Part shown: positions 22,533-24,773 of the stretch, one piece after another | How positions within the stretch are numbered: the first letter of the stretch is position 1 | Layout of the letters: each line of letters opens with the position of its first letter | NCBI GenBank assembly: GCA_021789795.1 | Contig: JAJYJA010000012.1 | Coordinates: 1-24,773, forward strand | DNA: 24,773 bases | Source of the DNA: Deltaproteobacteria bacterium | Lineage (GTDB): Bacteria > Desulfobacterota > Desulfobulbia > Desulfobulbales > VMSU01 | Direction of reading: 5' to 3' | Notes under the pieces: model-generated | Databases searched by the model: none | The model's input: only the letters and a program-made list of their open reading frames with translations | Told to the model about the DNA's origin: nothing | Position numbers and translations under genes: made by a program

Positions 22533-22954
22533 TCTGCCCCGGTTGCGGACGGGAGCTGCCCCGGCCCCGGAACCCGGTGCCGACGGTGGACATCATCATC
22601 CAGATGTCCGGGGGGGTGGTGCTGATCAAGCGGCGTAACCCGCCCTACGGCTGGGCCCTGCCCGGCGGCTTCGTCGATTACGGCGAGACGCTAGAAGAGG
22701 CGGCCCGGCGCGAGGCCCTGGAGGAGACCGGGCTTGCGGTTCGGCTTATCCGCCAGTTCCACACCTACTCCGACCCCCGCCGCGACGCCCGCCTGCACAC
22801 CATCTCCACCATCTTCATTGCCACCGCCAGCGGTGAACCCAGGGGCGCGGACGACGCCCTGGAGGCCAGGGTTTTTACCCTGGATAAGCTGCCCGAGCTG
22901 GCCTTCGATCACCAGGGTATCCTGGCCGACTTCCGCCAGGCCGAGGCCAGATGA
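22529..22954 (+). CDS. Nudix hydrolase, ADP-ribose pyrophosphatase-like
   Basis: This encodes 141 residues from GTG at 22529, overlapping the upstream stop as GTGA. A GTG at 22523 would add two residues. The N terminus has one CPGC zinc-knuckle-like pair, then NPVPTVDIII. The Nudix box is complete at 47-69 (GFVDYGETLEEAARREALEETGL in part: G47/G52, E53, R61-E62, E65-E66). The family hydrolyses nucleoside diphosphates linked to another group; ADP-ribose or a related sugar nucleotide is the likely substrate. It overlaps the ABC gene by ATGA. Confidence 0.83.
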   Translation: MICPGCGRELPRPRNPVPTVDIIIQMSGGVVLIKRRNPPYGWALPGGFVDYGETLEEAARREALEETGLAVRLIRQFHTYSDPRRDARLHTISTIFIATASGEPRGADDALEARVFTLDKLPELAFDHQGILADFRQAEAR

Positions 22955-23814
22955 CCAGAGCTGGCGGGGCGGCCACCCCCTTGATTGAGGTCAGCGGGCT
23001 GGAGAAGCGCTACGGCGAGCTGGTGGCGGTGGCTGGGGTGTCGTTTACCATCGGCGAGGGCGAGATCTTCGGCCTGCTCGGCCCCAACGGGGCGGGCAAG
23101 AGCACCATCATCCGGATGATGACCACCCTCACCCAGCCCGACGCCGGCGAGTGCCGGATCGACGGCCTGGACGTGGTGCAGGACCGTCTGGCGCTCAAGG
23201 CCCTAATCGGGGTGGTGCCCCAGGAGAACAACCTGGATCGGGAGCTGAGCGCCTGGGAGAACCTCGACCTCTACGCCCGGCTGCACCGGGTACCGGAGCG
23301 GGCGGGCAAGGTCAGGGCGGCCCTGGCGGCGGTGGATCTGCTGGATCGAGCCGACGGCCTGGCGGGTCGCTTCTCCGGCGGCATGAAACGCCGGCTCCTG
23401 ATCGCCCGGGCCCTGCTCGCCGACCCCAAGGCGCTCTTCCTGGACGAGCCCTCCATCGGCCTGGACCCCCAGATCCGCCGTCAGCTCTGGGATGTCATCC
23501 GCCAGGCCCGGATCCGGCGCAAGTCGGTGCTGCTCACCACCCACTACATCGAGGAGGCCGAGGCCCTCTGCGACCGGGTGGGCATCCTGGCCAGGGGCCG
23601 GCTGATCGCCCTGGGCACGGTGCCCGAACTGCAAGAGCGGGTGGGGGCCTACGTGATGGAGCACATCGACTCCGAAGGCCGGCTCATCCAGAAACCGGCC
23701 CGCAGCCGGGAGGAGGCCCACGCCCTGGCCCAGGGGGCGGGCAACGGCGCGGTCACCGTCCGGCGCAGCAACCTGGAAGACGTCTTCATCCAACTGACCG
23801 GAGAACGTATATAA
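22951..23814 (+). CDS. ABC-2 type transporter, ATP-binding protein
   Basis: This encodes 287 residues. Walker A GPNGAGKST is at 44-52, the Q-loop Q91 in VVPQENN, the signature FSGGMKRR at 141-148, Walker B LFLDEP at 162-167 and the switch histidine H198 in TTHYIEE. A C-terminal extension of about 70 residues is typical of DrrA/NodI/CcmA-type exporters. The next gene, with no gap, encodes its membrane partner, so this powers an exporter. Its start overlaps the Nudix stop by 4 nt. The substrate (drug, lipid or polysaccharide) cannot be told from sequence. Confidence 0.93.
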   Translation: MTRAGGAATPLIEVSGLEKRYGELVAVAGVSFTIGEGEIFGLLGPNGAGKSTIIRMMTTLTQPDAGECRIDGLDVVQDRLALKALIGVVPQENNLDRELSAWENLDLYARLHRVPERAGKVRAALAAVDLLDRADGLAGRFSGGMKRRLLIARALLADPKALFLDEPSIGLDPQIRRQLWDVIRQARIRRKSVLLTTHYIEEAEALCDRVGILARGRLIALGTVPELQERVGAYVMEHIDSEGRLIQKPARSREEAHALAQGAGNGAVTVRRSNLEDVFIQLTGERI

Positions 23815-24561
23815 ATGACCTCGCCGCTGTGGTATCCCGTCTTCCTGCGCGAGATGCTGCTCTTTCGCCGCAAGCTCTTGAAGGTGGGCTACGTCTTCTC
23901 GGCCATGGTCACCCCCATCATCTACCTCCTGGTCTTCGGCTACGGGCTGGGCCGCAGCGTGCGGCTAAACGGCGGCGACTACCTGTCCTTTCTCATCCCA
24001 GGCCTGGTGGCCATGAGCTCGATGAACAACTCCTACTCCTGGGTGGCCAGCGCCTTAAACTTAAACCGCCTCTACTTCAAGACCTTCCAGGTACTGGTGC
24101 AGGCCCCTATCCCGTCCTCGGCCATCATGCTGGGCGAGGTGCTGGCCGGGATGGTCAAGGGCCTCTTCGCCTCCCTGCTCATCATCCTGGTGGGCTTCAT
24201 CTCCCCGGCCCACTTCCACCTCTCGCCCCTCTTTCTCCTGGCCCTGCTCCTGAACTGCTTCATGTTCGCCTCCCTGGGGGTGATCACCGGCATGTTGACC
24301 AAGAGCCATGAGGACACCTCGACCTACAACAACTTCTTCATCATGCCCATGTCCTTCTTCAGCGGCACCTTCTTCCCCATTGACAAGATGCCGATGGCGG
24401 TGCAGGTGGTCATCCGGGCCTTGCCTCTCACCCACACCAATCTGGTGATTCGGTCGCACGGTTGGGATGGCCGGACGCTGATCTCCCTGCTGGCGATGGC
24501 CGCCTACGGCCTGGTATTTTTCGCGGTGGGCTCACGGATGATCCGTCGTTACAGCGAGTAG
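23815..24561 (+). CDS. ABC-2 type transporter, permease protein
   Basis: This encodes 248 residues with six hydrophobic segments, at about 25-45, 57-77, 104-128, 137-160, 172-188 and 222-242. The motif FFSGTFFPIDKMP (181-193) is typical of the NodJ/DrrB branch of ABC-2 permeases. The protein starts directly after the ATPase stop codon (TAA then ATG), and together they should form a 2+2 exporter in the inner membrane. It is the last gene of the operon. No clear terminator follows in the remaining 212 bases. Confidence 0.9.
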   Translation: MTSPLWYPVFLREMLLFRRKLLKVGYVFSAMVTPIIYLLVFGYGLGRSVRLNGGDYLSFLIPGLVAMSSMNNSYSWVASALNLNRLYFKTFQVLVQAPIPSSAIMLGEVLAGMVKGLFASLLIILVGFISPAHFHLSPLFLLALLLNCFMFASLGVITGMLTKSHEDTSTYNNFFIMPMSFFSGTFFPIDKMPMAVQVVIRALPLTHTNLVIRSHGWDGRTLISLLAMAAYGLVFFAVGSRMIRRYSE

Positions 24562-24773
24562 GGAGGCGAAGCGCTGGCCTTTCCGGTGATCGCGGTTAGC
24601 GGGGCCGCCGCGACGGGCTTACGGTGGCAGAGTTAGCCGGTGAATATGGCGATCCACAATGTGTTTAGCGTGCTTGATTGCAAGACCTGACCTCAAAAAG
24701 GTTCACTTTGCCCTCTGCGGAGGCGGGGATCGAAAAGAGTTATGAGGGTACGAAAACACGCTGACCGGCCTGC

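Noticed and set aside
23151..24311. Plus-strand open frame (386 codons) across the ABC ATPase and permease
   Set aside because: It is in a shifted frame within two certain genes and is rich in P, G, R and A only.
24562..24773. Possible gene or terminator in the final 212 bases
   Set aside because: Only very short frames occur, and the small inverted repeats (for example around 24690-24705) are imperfect and lack a T run. A dispersed-repeat remnant is possible (see the finding at 15370).
1..24773. CRISPR arrays, tRNA or rRNA genes, insertion sequences
   Set aside because: No regularly spaced direct repeats, no tRNA cloverleaf and no transposase-like frame were seen.

Overview
The window is a bacterial chromosome segment with two parts. 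Positions 1 to about 15,340 hold a near-complete ribosomal protein supercluster on the + strand: the 3' end of tuf, an S10-type block (rpsJ to rpsQ), an spc-type block (rplN to secY, then map, infA, rpmJ) and an alpha-type block (rpsM, rpsK, rpsD, rpoA, rplQ). Positions 15,340 to 24,773 hold high-GC accessory and metabolic genes on both strands. Gene content and protein style fit a Gram-negative, probably sulfate-reducer-related Desulfobacterota (former Deltaproteobacteria; Desulfobulbales-like). That assignment is an impression from sequence style and was not tested by a search.

Ribosomal region. Gene order is the conserved one and nearly all gaps are short or overlapping. Two gaps stand out. 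The 146-nt rpsJ-rplC gap can fold into a long two-helix RNA with a competing loop pairing (463-554). The 159-nt rpsQ-rplN gap, at the classical S10/spc boundary, holds a perfect small hairpin followed by a terminator-like hairpin with a T run. All five non-ATG starts among the 26 ribosomal proteins fall in small-subunit genes (S3, S14, S5, S13, S4). Zinc-finger versions of S14, S4, L36 and L24 are present. A stem-loop at 15370-15415 probably ends the operon.

Minus-strand operon 17992 to 15464: darP (ribosome assembly factor, DUF615), aguB (N-carbamoylputrescine amidase) and aguA (agmatine deiminase). The last two convert agmatine to putrescine. It is divergent from a two-gene + strand unit: an iron-dependent alcohol dehydrogenase, and a DegT-family aminotransferase that closely resembles KdnA of Shewanella. 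Together these suggest synthesis of 8-amino-3,8-dideoxy-D-manno-octulosonate (Kdo8N), an amino version of the lipopolysaccharide sugar Kdo. Convergent to them is rsmJ (16S rRNA methyltransferase); its stop codon shares a CTAG with the kdnA stop.

From 21,314 to 21,959 there is a lower-GC islet with a small GIY-YIG protein and a dispersed-repeat hairpin. It is followed by a tightly coupled four-gene + strand operon: a HAD 5'-nucleotidase-like phosphatase, a Nudix hydrolase, an ABC ATPase and an ABC-2 permease. The last 212 bases have no gene I can support.
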